Positions 51,279 to 60,570 of a DNA stretch of 64,000 bases are shown piece after piece. The DNA comes from Citrobacter arsenatis (GTDB lineage Bacteria > Pseudomonadota > Gammaproteobacteria > Enterobacterales > Enterobacteriaceae). How positions within the stretch are numbered: position 1 is the stretch's first letter; every line of letters begins with the position of its first letter. The stretch covers positions 1,364,001 to 1,428,000 of the forward strand of contig NZ_CP037864.1 in assembly GCF_004353845.1 (NCBI RefSeq), written 5' to 3'. The position numbers and the translations under genes are program-made. The notes under the pieces are model-generated. The model was not told the origin of the DNA, did no database searches, and saw only the letters and a list, made by a program, of their open reading frames with translations.

Positions 51279-51598
51279 TGGCTAACGTAGTAGTAAGTAG
51301 CAAGCTCATTCACGGCACCGTTTTTGAAGTTAACGGTAAAGAGATCGTGGTAAACGGTCAGAACAGTAGCGAACTCGTTGCTGTTCGCGGTTACGAAGGC
51401 GTGTGCGGTCTGACTCATATGCCTGAAGAACTGTGGCAGGCGATTGAGAGTAAGTACGCTGGCATGACAGCCATCAAGGAAGGGTTTATCTTCGCTCAGA
51501 AAAATGAGGCTAACGCCAAAGCTGCAGCAGAAGACAAAAAAGACTTGAAGACTGGCGGTGAGCAACACGTGCTGAAGAAAGGCGAAAAAGAGGAATAA
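51278..51598 (+). CDS. head-tail region protein, unknown
   Basis: 106 residues: globular N-terminus (VEVNGKEIVVN-like; GFIFAQK) and a charged lysine/glutamate-rich tail. Start overlaps the capsid stop region. Perhaps a head completion protein; no firm family. Confidence 0.6.
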   Translation: MANVVVSSKLIHGTVFEVNGKEIVVNGQNSSELVAVRGYEGVCGLTHMPEELWQAIESKYAGMTAIKEGFIFAQKNEANAKAAAEDKKDLKTGGEQHVLKKGEKEE

Positions 51599-51601
51599 CA
51601 C

Positions 51602-52003
51602 ATGGTCGTGGTAACTCTGGATGTGGCTGAGTGGAAGTCAAAATATCCGCAATATAACGCGCTGACAAACCAGCAGGTAGAAGACCTGTTTTACGCCGCA
51701 ACTACCTATCTGGAGAACACGCCTCAATGTGTAATTAGCGACGAGGAAAAGAGGAAATATTTTCTCTATCTCCTGACAGCCCACATTGCTTACTTATTCT
51801 ACGTTGATGCCAATGGAGATGGCGGCGTAACCGGTATGGTTGGCCGCCTTACTTCTGCGACAGAGGGTAGCGTGAGCGTGGGATCGTCAATGGCCAATGT
51901 TCCTTTCAATGCTGAATTCTTCCTCCAGTCCCCATACGGTTTTATGTTCTGGCAAGCCACGAAAGTTTACCGAATGGGATTCTATCGTGGGAGGCGAAGA
52001 TGA
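51602..52003 (+). CDS. head-tail adaptor (DUF4054)
   Basis: 133 residues. The DUF4054 pattern is visible: FYAATTYLENTPQCVISDEE-like helix with RKYFLYLLTAHIAYLF, then VGRLTSATEGSVSV. It should join portal and tail. Confidence 0.8.
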   Translation: MVVVTLDVAEWKSKYPQYNALTNQQVEDLFYAATTYLENTPQCVISDEEKRKYFLYLLTAHIAYLFYVDANGDGGVTGMVGRLTSATEGSVSVGSSMANVPFNAEFFLQSPYGFMFWQATKVYRMGFYRGRRR

Positions 52004-52452
52004 ATGACAAGGTGATGGAGGCTCTTGATGATATTGCTAACTCTTTATCCGACAAACAATTAAAAGTCGGATTTATCGACGGCGCAACATACCCGGATGG
52101 AACGACTGTGGCGATGGTGGCGGCTACAAACGAGTATGGGAATCCGGCAAATAACCAACCTCCTCGACCATTCTTTCGCAATGCGATTTCCGACCATGAA
52201 ACAGAGTGGTCAGAAGATATCGCAAGAGGGCTTGGTAAAGGTCTTGAGTTAGAGCACGTCTTGTCGGTAGTTGGTGAAAAAATTGCAGGGGATATCGTCC
52301 AGTCAATTTCTACGTTAATGGATCCGCCTTTGTCAGCGGCGACAATTGCCAGCAGGAAATCTAAAGGCAATGAGTCAACAAAGCCTCTTGTTGATACCAA
52401 AGTCATGATCCGCGACGTTCATTATGAGGTGGGAGACATTGAACCTTCATAA
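52000..52452 (+). CDS. tail completion/neck protein
   Basis: 150 residues; LKVGFIDGATYPDGTTVAMV, then NEYGNPANNQPPRPFFR is the hallmark of gp10-type neck proteins. Coupled by ATGA to the DUF4054 gene and overlaps the next start. Confidence 0.78.
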   Translation: MNDKVMEALDDIANSLSDKQLKVGFIDGATYPDGTTVAMVAATNEYGNPANNQPPRPFFRNAISDHETEWSEDIARGLGKGLELEHVLSVVGEKIAGDIVQSISTLMDPPLSAATIASRKSKGNESTKPLVDTKVMIRDVHYEVGDIEPS

Positions 52453-52810
52453 AATTGCCAACAGCGCCATACGACGAGTCAACCCCAACATCTCAGCAGT
52501 TCTGAAGAAGTACGCCGGAGAAACCATCGGTCCCGGTCGCAAGCCGGTTCCGTCTTACCTTCCTGCCCAGAACGTTACCATTCAGCTTCAGCCTATCAGC
52601 CGTGGCGATATGCAGCACGTAGATGGTCTGAACATTCAGGGGCTGGCGAAGGTGATTTACGTCAATGGCAACTACTTCAGCGTGCAGCGTGAAATGGAGC
52701 AGGGCGGCGATATCTTCGTGATTAACGGTGAGCAATGGCTTGTCGTCGAACCGGTGGAGTTGTGGCCTGATTGGTGCAGATTGATTGCTGTATTGCAGGT
52801 GAGCACATGA
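52439..52810 (+). CDS. neck protein, TTG start
   Basis: 123 residues if started at the TTG at 52439 (NLHKIANSAIRRVNPNISAV), which lies after gaggtggga; an ATG at 52424 has no such site. Relatives begin with the same NLH segment. Probably a head-tail connector component. Confidence 0.72.
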   Translation: MNLHKIANSAIRRVNPNISAVLKKYAGETIGPGRKPVPSYLPAQNVTIQLQPISRGDMQHVDGLNIQGLAKVIYVNGNYFSVQREMEQGGDIFVINGEQWLVVEPVELWPDWCRLIAVLQVST

Positions 52811-53322
52811 ATGATTACACGATCGACGAAATCATTGATGATTTGGCTGGATATATCGAGCCGATCGCCGGTACATGCCAGCAAGCGCAGGCCAACCGTG
52901 TACCTATGCCAAAAGGCCAGTTCTGCATCCTGACCCCCTTGCGATTTCCGCGACTATCCACGACGAGAGACATCAAGCAAGACACAGGCTCTCCGGCCAC
53001 AAGTGCCATGGGATATACCGAAGTTCGCCAGGCTGATATTCAGGTGGATATCTACGGTCAGGGTGCAGGGGATCGGGCTATTGCACTGGAAACCACATTC
53101 ACCAGCGGATATGGCTACGATGTCATCAAGGCCATCGACGCCCGATTAGCGCCGCTCTACTCATCTCCAGCCATTCAAGCGCCGATGATCGACGCTGAGA
53201 GCCAATGGCAGGAAAGATATACCCTCACGCTATCCCTGCAGGCGCACATTACCGTGTCTTTCCCGCAGGACTATTTCGACAAAGCAGAAATTACAACCCA
53301 ACAGGTGGATGGACGCCAATGA
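52807..53322 (+). CDS. phage neck terminator protein
   Basis: 171 residues starting MNDYTIDEIIDDLAGYIEPI in an ATGA overlap. Contains RQADIQVDIYGQGAGDRAIA, typical of gp12-like neck terminator proteins located before the sheath gene. Probably caps the tail tube at the neck. Confidence 0.7.
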   Translation: MNDYTIDEIIDDLAGYIEPIAGTCQQAQANRVPMPKGQFCILTPLRFPRLSTTRDIKQDTGSPATSAMGYTEVRQADIQVDIYGQGAGDRAIALETTFTSGYGYDVIKAIDARLAPLYSSPAIQAPMIDAESQWQERYTLTLSLQAHITVSFPQDYFDKAEITTQQVDGRQ

Positions 53323-54809
53323 GCACAATCCCTTTATCCGTAGATTTTAATATCACGCCCAACGTCGTTACGCCTGCCGGTTCTGCGGTTGATGCTAACG
53401 GCCTGATGCTGACCGATAACGAGCTTATCCCGGTCGGTGCGGTGCAATCTTATTTTTCATCATCTGATGTTTCTGCTCTGATGGGCAGTGAATCAAAAGA
53501 ATTCCTCGCCGCGCAGCAGTATTTCAACGGCTACGAAAACTCATCCGTTATTCCTGGTGAGTTGCTGATGTACCGCATCGTTACTGCTGACGTAGCAGGT
53601 TATTTGCTGTCCGGTAATCTGAAAGGTGTGCCGCTGGCTACCCTGAAGGCAATCCCGGCAGGGACCATCACGCTTTCTGTTGACGGCGTGTCTGTCACCA
53701 GTACGTCAATCGACCTGTCAACGGCTACCAGCTTCAGCGATATTGCGTCAAAGTTACAGGTTGGTATTGGTGCAAGCAAGGTCACGGTTGAATGGCTGCC
53801 GATTGCTAACCGCTTCATCATTCGCTCTGCCACTACCGGCGCAGATAGCGAGGTGTCGTATGCTTCTGCTGGCGCACTGGCTACCGGCTTGCTGCTGACC
53901 CAAGCTACTGCGGCAATCGTATCTCCGGGTTCCGATGCAGTAACGTTGACAGACACGATGAACAATATCATCAACGTCAACCAGAACTGGATACTGTTTA
54001 ACTCACTGGTCGAATTGACCGATGACCAGAAAACAGAGTTGTGCGCGTGGGCAAGCAGTAGCAAAAACCGCTTTGGCTATGTCGTGCATGACACCACGGC
54101 TGAAGGTACTGTCGCCAACAACGCTAACTGCTTCGTGCAGAAAGTGGTTGTGGCTAACGGCTACGAGAACATCTTCCCGGTGTACGGCACTTATCTGTAC
54201 AGCGTCACAGCACTGGCCTATGCCGCATCGGTCGACTTTGCTCGCACCAACGGGCGTATCTCATTCAAGTTCCGTGGCTTCCCCGGACTGACACCTAACG
54301 TGAGCGACCTGGCTACGGCTCAGGCTCTGAAATCGAATGGTTACAACTTCTACGGAGCATACAGCCTGAATAAGACCATGGCTCAGTACGCATCTGATGG
54401 CGCGATTACCGGTAAGTTTGTCTGGCTGGATACATTCATCGATCAGGTATGGATTAACGCCAATCTGGTCAGTGCATATGCAAACCTTTTCACCAACAAT
54501 CAGTCCTACCCGTTCAACCAAAACGGCTATGGCGCGATTCAGGCGGCGACAATTGACGTTGCTAGTCAGGCACTGACGTTCGGCGCGATTCAGAAAGGTG
54601 TAGTGCTGGACAATGCGCAAATCCGTATCGTGAATAACACGGTTGGCAAGGATATCTCTGCGACTCTGTACTCCGAGGGATGGTATCTGTATATCCCTAC
54701 GCAAACTGGTGCAGCGCGTCTTGAGCGTCAGTTGCAGGGGGCGATCTTCTACTGGGTTGACGGCCAGTTAATCCAATCCATCAGCATGTCTTCAACCGCA
54801 ATTCTGTAA
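53319..54809 (+). CDS. tail sheath protein (DUF3383)
   Basis: 496 residues from the ATG at 53319 (ATGA overlap). DUF3383 features: VQSYFSSSDVSALMGSESKE, a central TVEWLP...RFIIRS insert and C-terminal RLERQLQGAIFYWVDGQLIQ. It makes the contractile sheath; an earlier in-frame ATG at 53205 overlaps the neck gene and is not used. Confidence 0.92.
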   Translation: MSTIPLSVDFNITPNVVTPAGSAVDANGLMLTDNELIPVGAVQSYFSSSDVSALMGSESKEFLAAQQYFNGYENSSVIPGELLMYRIVTADVAGYLLSGNLKGVPLATLKAIPAGTITLSVDGVSVTSTSIDLSTATSFSDIASKLQVGIGASKVTVEWLPIANRFIIRSATTGADSEVSYASAGALATGLLLTQATAAIVSPGSDAVTLTDTMNNIINVNQNWILFNSLVELTDDQKTELCAWASSSKNRFGYVVHDTTAEGTVANNANCFVQKVVVANGYENIFPVYGTYLYSVTALAYAASVDFARTNGRISFKFRGFPGLTPNVSDLATAQALKSNGYNFYGAYSLNKTMAQYASDGAITGKFVWLDTFIDQVWINANLVSAYANLFTNNQSYPFNQNGYGAIQAATIDVASQALTFGAIQKGVVLDNAQIRIVNNTVGKDISATLYSEGWYLYIPTQTGAARLERQLQGAIFYWVDGQLIQSISMSSTAIL

Positions 54810-54819
54810 GGACGACAAA

Positions 54820-55254
54820 ATGCCAATTGACATTACAAGTGCTAATTCCAAGCTGCGCATCGTCGTACCTTCATACTACCCAGGCGGTTTTGATGTAGAC
54901 GATTACGCAGCCGACAATATGTTTGAAACAGGGGCGCTTCAAAACGCAGAAGAGCAGATGTCTGCAGATGGTAAATACCACGCAGGCTTCGTATTTAACC
55001 CAACTGAATTCACCATTAACCTGATGCCGACATCTAATGCGGGAAGCCTCGTTGATGACTGGCTGGCAGCTGAGAGGACGGCGATCTCTAAGTTTCAATG
55101 TAATGCAGTTCTTACTGTTCCGGCATTGGGTGCAAAATGGAATTTCGTCAACGGAATCCTATTTACATGGACACCTACGCCTCCGGGTCGCCGTGTTCTT
55201 CAGCCACGGCCGGCAGTATTCCACTTTGAGACCGTCACACGGAGCGCAATCTGA
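54820..55254 (+). CDS. tail tube protein (DUF3277)
   Basis: 144 residues, small beta-barrel tube protein placed directly after the sheath, as usual. GKYHAGFVFNPTEFTINLMP and LFTWTPTPPGRRVLQPRPAV are recognisable DUF3277-like segments. Stop overlaps the chaperone start (TGATG). Confidence 0.88.
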   Translation: MPIDITSANSKLRIVVPSYYPGGFDVDDYAADNMFETGALQNAEEQMSADGKYHAGFVFNPTEFTINLMPTSNAGSLVDDWLAAERTAISKFQCNAVLTVPALGAKWNFVNGILFTWTPTPPGRRVLQPRPAVFHFETVTRSAI

Positions 55255-55664
55255 TGGCACGTAAAGAGATCCCATTCATCGTTGAAACTGAAGGACGCGA
55301 TAAGGGTAAAGAATTCCTCATCACTGAGATGTCGGCGTGGGATGCCGACTCTTTGGCGCAGGATATCTTTCGCGCCATGGGTGATTCGAATTACAGCAGT
55401 ATTCCGGCCGATGTGATCGCAATGGGGTGCGCCGGGCTGGCAACGGTTGGCCTGAGCGTCATCTCTGCATCATCTCCGGAAGTTGCCCGACAGTTGCGCG
55501 ACCGCCTGATGTCGACGGTGGATATCATCATCACCAATGAAGGACAACGCCAGCAGCGCAAAGTTAACGGTTCTCTGGACTTCGAAGAGGTGTCGACCAT
55601 TCGAACCCTTCTGGACAAGGTATTTCATGTTAACTTCGATTTTTTAACGATCGCCGGAGAGTAA
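55254..55664 (+). CDS. tail assembly chaperone, short (unshifted) form
   Basis: 136 residues; equivalent of lambda gpG. It carries a slippery heptamer T-TTT-TTA in frame at 55640-55646, six codons before its stop. A share of ribosomes is expected to shift to -1 and make a longer gpGT-like protein ending at 55879. It should help assemble tube around the tape measure. Confidence 0.83.
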   Translation: MARKEIPFIVETEGRDKGKEFLITEMSAWDADSLAQDIFRAMGDSNYSSIPADVIAMGCAGLATVGLSVISASSPEVARQLRDRLMSTVDIIITNEGQRQQRKVNGSLDFEEVSTIRTLLDKVFHVNFDFLTIAGE

Positions 55665-55879
55665 AGTATCCCTTCCTTGAGGAAGATGCTCTACCGGCTA
55701 AGTTAGTCGCACCCGTCAATATCTCATCAACCATCAACGCTATTATCTGCTCAGGAAAAGCCTCTTACCTCGATTTGCAGGAGAGGCTTTCCGTAGCGGA
55801 TATGTACAACCTGCTCGAGATTATCTCAGTGGAAAACTTCAATCAGCGCGTGTGGCATAAGTATCAGGAGCAACGATGA
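55254..55879 (+). CDS. tail assembly chaperone, -1 frameshift fusion
   Basis: Predicted fusion of about 208 residues: 131 codons of the upstream frame to 55646, then 77 residues in the -1 frame (NDRRRVKYPFLEEDALPAKL ... VWHKYQEQR) up to TGA 55877-55879. The second part has no start codon with a ribosome site and stays open from the slip to the tape-measure start. Downstream hairpins (gccgg/ccggc around cttcc/ggaag, 55653-55698) could stimulate slipping. This is the arrangement conserved in tailed phages. Confidence 0.8.
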
Positions 55880-57714
55880 TCATCAACGAGTTGGCCTATA
55901 AGGTCACAATCAAGGCTGACGAGTTCCTGAACGGCAAGAAAAAGGTTGAAGAGGGTGTTAAGGAGCTTCAGGACACCGTAGATAAAAGCTTCAAAGATAT
56001 TGATGAAAACTCAAAGCAGACTGGCAAGGTAATCGTCAAGACCGGCGACGAAATTCAACGCTCTACCAGGAAAACTGGACGAGTAATTTCTGATACCACG
56101 TTTGATGTTAAGAAGTTCGGCTCGTCTGCAGCAACGTCATTCCGCGGGGCATACGCTGCTGCTGCCGGATTCCTCGGTATCGGTGCCGGGCTTTACGGCA
56201 TCAAGCAACTATTCACCTCAACATCCAACGAAATCGTTCGTGCAAGCAATCAGGCGAAGTTCTTCGGCACTGACGTGAATAAGATGTTTGGCATGCGGAG
56301 AGGCTTCCAGCAAGCCGGATTGAACGGCGATGCGTTTATCGGGGCTTCCGGTAATGCCCGCATGGCGCTGGCTAATATCAAAGACCCGACAATCTTTGGT
56401 GGACTTACCGGCGCTGCGCAAAACCTGATGGTGCTTGGCGCGCGTACCGGCCTGAACATCAATAACCTTGGCGACCCTAATAAGGCGCTAGGGGAATTCA
56501 CCCGTTACGGAAAATCCCACTCTCAGGAAAACCTGATGCAGGTGATGGCGGCTGCCGGATTCGACCCGACAGACGCAGCCAAGATTAAATCAGGTGAGCT
56601 AAAGTCTCTGGTCGACTCGGAAACGAAGAAGTCGAACATCACCGCCGCTCAGGTTAAAGAGCAGGAAAACTTGCTGGTTACCCTTGGGCAACTAGACGCG
56701 CAGTTTGACCGCATCCGACAGGATATAGCCATTGCCTTTGCGCCTGAAGTTATGAGCGCACTGAAACAGTTTGGAGACTGGATCAAGGACCACCATGGCG
56801 ACATCATTGGGTTCTTCCGAGATGCTGGAGAATCGGTTAAGAAACTGACGGAATCAGTTGGCGGGGCGAATGCGCTTCTTCTGTTGCTGGCTGCCGGGTT
56901 GCGATCCAACCCATTGGTTTTGGCAGCTATCGCTGCTACAACAGCCGCTAATGCTGTAGATAAAGCGAATGCAGACGCTAAAAGCGAAGGTAAAAATGTT
57001 GGCGACTATATGTATGACAAGGTGCATGGTGATAAAACACCATTCATCACATGGGATTCTTTAAAGTCATTTTTCGGCATTGACGAGCCAGCACAACACG
57101 CACAGTCAGCAAGAAGGATACAGCAGTCACCGGGAGAAATGGACGACCTGCTCCACGGCGTGATGATGACAGAATCAAGCGGGAACCCCCTTGCGTATAA
57201 CACCAGTTCCGGGGCTGCTGGCGCTTATCAGTTCATGCCAGCAACTGCCAGAGATATGGGGTTGCGAGTTGACTCAACGGTTGATGAGAGACTTGATCCA
57301 GAGAAGTCTCGGGCCGCCGCCGCCGTGTACATGCGGCAGTTGCTGAAGCGCTATGATGGTAACGTCGACAACGCTCTCAGAGCCTATAACTGGGGAATGG
57401 GTAACGTTGATAAGTGGATCGCCAATGGTAGTGATATTTCGCAACTGCCAAAAGAAACACGCGAATACACCGGCAAGGTCTATGGAAACATGGGCAATGC
57501 CCGCAACTATTACGCGACACAGGGAAGAATGGCAGATAACAGGCCATATCAACTGGCATCAAGTGGTGGTCAACCTCAGATACAAAACAGCACGCACATC
57601 AACACAGTGAACGTGAACAGCAACCCGACAACAGTTGATGCACTGACAAAGAGTATCAATCAACAAGCAAGTCGTGCATCAACAAACTCTGCTTTTTCAA
57701 GTTCGGTAAAATAA
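55876..57714 (+). CDS. tape measure protein with transglycosylase domain
   Basis: 612 residues. N-terminal charged helical part (KADEFLNGKKKVEEGVKELQ), hydrophobic segment near 85-105 (GAYAAAAGFLGIGAGLYGIK), helical middle, and an SLT lytic transglycosylase domain at about 425-540: MMTESSGNPLAYNTSSGAAG and AYQFMPATARDMG with the catalytic Glu near 432, and ALRAYNWGMGNVDKW. It sets tail length and can open peptidoglycan during entry. Confidence 0.92.
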   Translation: MIINELAYKVTIKADEFLNGKKKVEEGVKELQDTVDKSFKDIDENSKQTGKVIVKTGDEIQRSTRKTGRVISDTTFDVKKFGSSAATSFRGAYAAAAGFLGIGAGLYGIKQLFTSTSNEIVRASNQAKFFGTDVNKMFGMRRGFQQAGLNGDAFIGASGNARMALANIKDPTIFGGLTGAAQNLMVLGARTGLNINNLGDPNKALGEFTRYGKSHSQENLMQVMAAAGFDPTDAAKIKSGELKSLVDSETKKSNITAAQVKEQENLLVTLGQLDAQFDRIRQDIAIAFAPEVMSALKQFGDWIKDHHGDIIGFFRDAGESVKKLTESVGGANALLLLLAAGLRSNPLVLAAIAATTAANAVDKANADAKSEGKNVGDYMYDKVHGDKTPFITWDSLKSFFGIDEPAQHAQSARRIQQSPGEMDDLLHGVMMTESSGNPLAYNTSSGAAGAYQFMPATARDMGLRVDSTVDERLDPEKSRAAAAVYMRQLLKRYDGNVDNALRAYNWGMGNVDKWIANGSDISQLPKETREYTGKVYGNMGNARNYYATQGRMADNRPYQLASSGGQPQIQNSTHINTVNVNSNPTTVDALTKSINQQASRASTNSAFSSSVK

Positions 57715-57748
57715 CAGCAAAATTCATCTTTTTTAGTGAAAATTGCCG

Positions 57749-57754
57749 TATAAT
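57749..57754 (+). promoter_or_regulatory. -10 element of a moron promoter
   Basis: A perfect TATAAT 31 bases before the moron start, in AT-rich DNA just after the tape measure stop. The -35 region is poor. Confidence 0.5.
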
Positions 57755-57784
57755 TTGCACATGAAAAATACGGAGAAGCATGAT

Positions 57785-57967
57785 ATGCGACGGTCATTGC
57801 TGTATTTATTTATCTATGTTTTCACATTGATGTTATTCGCTAAACCAATCGACATAATGATGGTATTTGATGCTTGGTATGCACTGATGTTAATAGTGCT
57901 ATGGGTTGTAATTTCTGCAGCCATTGTTCACATCATCCATTTTTGGCCTACGAAAATTCCCAATTAG
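57785..57967 (+). CDS. small double-membrane-span moron protein
   Basis: 60 residues: basic start (MRRSLLYLFIYVFTLMLFAK), two hydrophobic segments and a short C-terminus (FWPTKIPN). ggag lies nine bases before the ATG; an upstream in-frame ATG at 57761 is too near the -10 element to be transcribed with a leader. With its own promoter and terminator inside the tail operon it is a typical moron, possibly expressed in the lysogen. Superinfection exclusion is a guess. Confidence 0.6.
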   Translation: MRRSLLYLFIYVFTLMLFAKPIDIMMVFDAWYALMLIVLWVVISAAIVHIIHFWPTKIPN

Positions 57968-57970
57968 ATT

Positions 57971-57991
57971 AACCCGCTCCGGCGGGTTTTT
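57971..57991 (+). terminator. moron terminator
   Basis: aacccgc/gcgggtt stem with a four-base loop and five T, immediately after the small membrane-protein gene. Confidence 0.85.
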
Positions 57992-58007
57992 ATTGCCCGG
58001 AGAACCG

Positions 58008-58823
58008 ATGAGCATTCTCAGTCTAAACACAGCAGACATATTCAACGCGATAGGCGGCGGCTCTCCGCTTTCCATAATCGACAGCGTTCTCCACCCTCAG
58101 TACGTTATCCGCAATAGCAAGACCAACGCAGTGGCGCTAGAGTTCAGCGGCATGGCATCTATTCAACCAGGCGGGCGTGCGCAGATAACTAACGCCCCTG
58201 TGGAGAATGGGAAATACCAGTCAATCAATAAGGTAAAAGAACCTTCTCTTGTCAGATGCGAGATAATCATTACCGGCCTGACTGGGCTTACTGGAAGCAT
58301 ACCCAACATATTCGATCTGACATTTACCAGCCAAAGTAGCACTCTCGAAACCATCAAAACAATGCTGGAAACAGCTAATACATACGACATAGAAACGCCG
58401 AAAGAAACTCTACAGAGTTACGACCTTGTCGATCATGATTACAACGTAAACTCTCAGCGCGGCGTATCCATGCTTACGGTTTATCTGGTGTTTCAGGAAG
58501 TTATGCAACAGATGGAAGTGGTTCTTTCTGGTTCGCAGTCGAACAGCAAGCCAACCAACGATGCAATCAGCCAGGGTGTAACGGGAACCGGATCCGCTAC
58601 GAAAGACGCTGGTTCTACACCATCGACAGTCGATGAGCTTGGGAAGTCATGGTCATCGCTAAAATCTTCTGTAGGTGATATTGCCGGAAAGGCAACAAAT
58701 GCCATTACAACCGGCTTTCAGAGCGCATTGGACACCGTTTCAAAGCCAGTTCTTGCCGTAACAAACAGCGCAACACAGAAAGCTTCAGAGCTGGCTAAGG
58801 AAATAAACGAGAACATCACATGA
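58008..58823 (+). CDS. tail/baseplate protein, unknown
   Basis: 271 residues from the ATG at 58008 (ggagaaccg upstream). Beta-rich N-terminal 170 residues (HPQYVIRNSKTNAVALEFSG, MLTVYLVFQEVMQQMEVVL) and a low-complexity C-terminus. Position between tape measure and baseplate plug suggests a tail-tip role. Confidence 0.62.
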   Translation: MSILSLNTADIFNAIGGGSPLSIIDSVLHPQYVIRNSKTNAVALEFSGMASIQPGGRAQITNAPVENGKYQSINKVKEPSLVRCEIIITGLTGLTGSIPNIFDLTFTSQSSTLETIKTMLETANTYDIETPKETLQSYDLVDHDYNVNSQRGVSMLTVYLVFQEVMQQMEVVLSGSQSNSKPTNDAISQGVTGTGSATKDAGSTPSTVDELGKSWSSLKSSVGDIAGKATNAITTGFQSALDTVSKPVLAVTNSATQKASELAKEINENIT

Positions 58824-59125
58824 GAACTGTTTCCCTTGTTCCTCAGAAGTCGCAATCCGTATCTGTAAACTTAGCCGGTCAGCAATGCACTATCCGTTTA
58901 ATCCAGCGTGAAAGCTTCATGTATATGGATTTAACGGTGAACGGCAACCCAATCATGCAGGGCGTTCCGTGTTTATACGGTAACCGGATGGTCAGATATT
59001 CCTATCTTGGCTTCGTAGGCGATCTGGTCTTCCTGGATAATGTAGGACAAAAAGATCCGTACTGGGAAGGGCTGGGAAGCAGATACATTCTTTACTACAT
59101 AGAGGAGAGTGAGCTTGTACAGTAA
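58820..59125 (+). CDS. baseplate plug-like protein
   Basis: 101 residues (VNLAGQQCTIRLIQRESFMY; VPCLYGNRMVRYSYLGFVGD) matching small plug proteins that sit in the baseplate centre of simple myophages. Coupled by ATGA. Confidence 0.75.
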   Translation: MRTVSLVPQKSQSVSVNLAGQQCTIRLIQRESFMYMDLTVNGNPIMQGVPCLYGNRMVRYSYLGFVGDLVFLDNVGQKDPYWEGLGSRYILYYIEESELVQ

Positions 59126-59978
59126 ACGATCTCTCCGCTTTGAGTTTGTGAATGAAACATCTTCTTTCGATGAGTCTGGCAATAACACCATTTCCATCAG
59201 CGAAGCCCGGGCGACAGTTTCATTTCAGTCTGCGGGAAATCTGTTCGGTACGCAGATTAACGTAAGCATTTTCGGATTGGGTATTGAGATGCTGGCGGCG
59301 CTATCGTCGAAGGCAATGGGGCTATTTGGTAGCGATACTGAGCTGATCAGCATGAAAGTATTCGTCAGTGAAACAGCCATCTTCGCTGGTTACATGACAT
59401 CATCCATCGCTAACATGAATGCAATACCAAATGCCGCATTGATGATTACAGCTACGGCAAATGCAGACCTGCAGAACAAACCCGCATCACCATTCTCGTT
59501 TAATGGCGCAACGCCGGTTCCTGACATCATTAACGCAATCTGTAACGCGGCAGGGTATAAGGCGTATATCACCGGACTTGATGGACTGGTTGTTACCAAC
59601 CCTCATTATGAGGGAAGCATTTTCACTCAGTTAGAATCACTGTGTAACGATGTTAATGTGGCCATGTCTGTCGCACCGCCATCTATTTCTTTCTGGCCGC
59701 AGGATAGCACCAGAGATGATGTTATGCCGCTCATATCTCCGGAATACGGTCTCATTGGATATCCGATATTTTCAAACGGCGGCCTGATGTTTCAGACTCA
59801 ATTCTCAACGCTGCTAACTACCGGAAGAAATGTGCAGATAGAGACATCCCTGCCTCATGCCAGCGGAGTTTATAAGCTGACCAGCGTTAACCATGAGTTG
59901 TCATCATGGGTGAATGATGGACCATGGCATTCAATATGCATCGCTTACAGAGTACAGGGAGAGGGCGGCAATGGCTGA
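59109..59978 (+). CDS. baseplate hub protein
   Basis: 289 residues with GTG start overlapping the plug gene, gaggaga upstream. Features of gpD/gp27-like hubs: ISEARATVSFQSAGNLFGTQ, LDGLVVTNPHYEGSIFTQLE and final SGVYKLTSVNHELSSW. It should form the hub below the tube. Confidence 0.75.
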   Translation: MSLYSKRSLRFEFVNETSSFDESGNNTISISEARATVSFQSAGNLFGTQINVSIFGLGIEMLAALSSKAMGLFGSDTELISMKVFVSETAIFAGYMTSSIANMNAIPNAALMITATANADLQNKPASPFSFNGATPVPDIINAICNAAGYKAYITGLDGLVVTNPHYEGSIFTQLESLCNDVNVAMSVAPPSISFWPQDSTRDDVMPLISPEYGLIGYPIFSNGGLMFQTQFSTLLTTGRNVQIETSLPHASGVYKLTSVNHELSSWVNDGPWHSICIAYRVQGEGGNG

Positions 59979-60570
59979 AAACTTATTCACGCCAACCAGT
60001 GCGCAAGTAAATGAACCCGAATCGCTGAAATTCACATTTGAAAGGCTCCTGTCAGGGGCCTTTTTTATTGAGCTAGTGAAAGTACAGGCTGTTAGAGGGG
60101 CCGCCCCTAACCTTGTTGTTGATGCAATTCCACTGGTAACCCGAACGGATCAGAGCGGGGCGATGATTCAGAACTCGACCATATTCAACATACCGGTATT
60201 TCGTCTGCAGCGAGGAAGCAGCGCAATCATCATGAATCCGGTAGTTGGTGATATTGGGATGATCGCCATATGCGACAGAGACACAACACTGGTTCGGGCA
60301 AACAGAAAAGAATCTGTACCAGGAAGCGGCAGGAAGCACAGCAAATCTGATGCGTTATATCTTGGCGGATTTCTCAACTCTCAGCCGGCCGAATACGTGG
60401 AATTCACCAGCTCAGGCATCAACATCAAATCCCCCGGCACTGTAAACATCAACGGACTGAAAATACTTTCAGATGGTCGCTTGCAGCTTGTAGACGGAAG
60501 CATTGTTGATGCACATACCCACGGTGGAGTATCGCCTGGTGGAAGTAACACCGCGCCTTTGGAGCCTTAA
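59971..60570 (+). CDS. gp138-like baseplate spike
   Basis: 199 residues. OB-fold-like N-terminus and beta-helical C-terminus (VEFTSSGINIKSPGTVNING) ending DAHTHGGVSPGG, a histidine pattern used for metal binding at the membrane-piercing tip in gp138/gpV-type spikes. Confidence 0.85.
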   Translation: MAENLFTPTSAQVNEPESLKFTFERLLSGAFFIELVKVQAVRGAAPNLVVDAIPLVTRTDQSGAMIQNSTIFNIPVFRLQRGSSAIIMNPVVGDIGMIAICDRDTTLVRANRKESVPGSGRKHSKSDALYLGGFLNSQPAEYVEFTSSGINIKSPGTVNINGLKILSDGRLQLVDGSIVDAHTHGGVSPGGSNTAPLEP

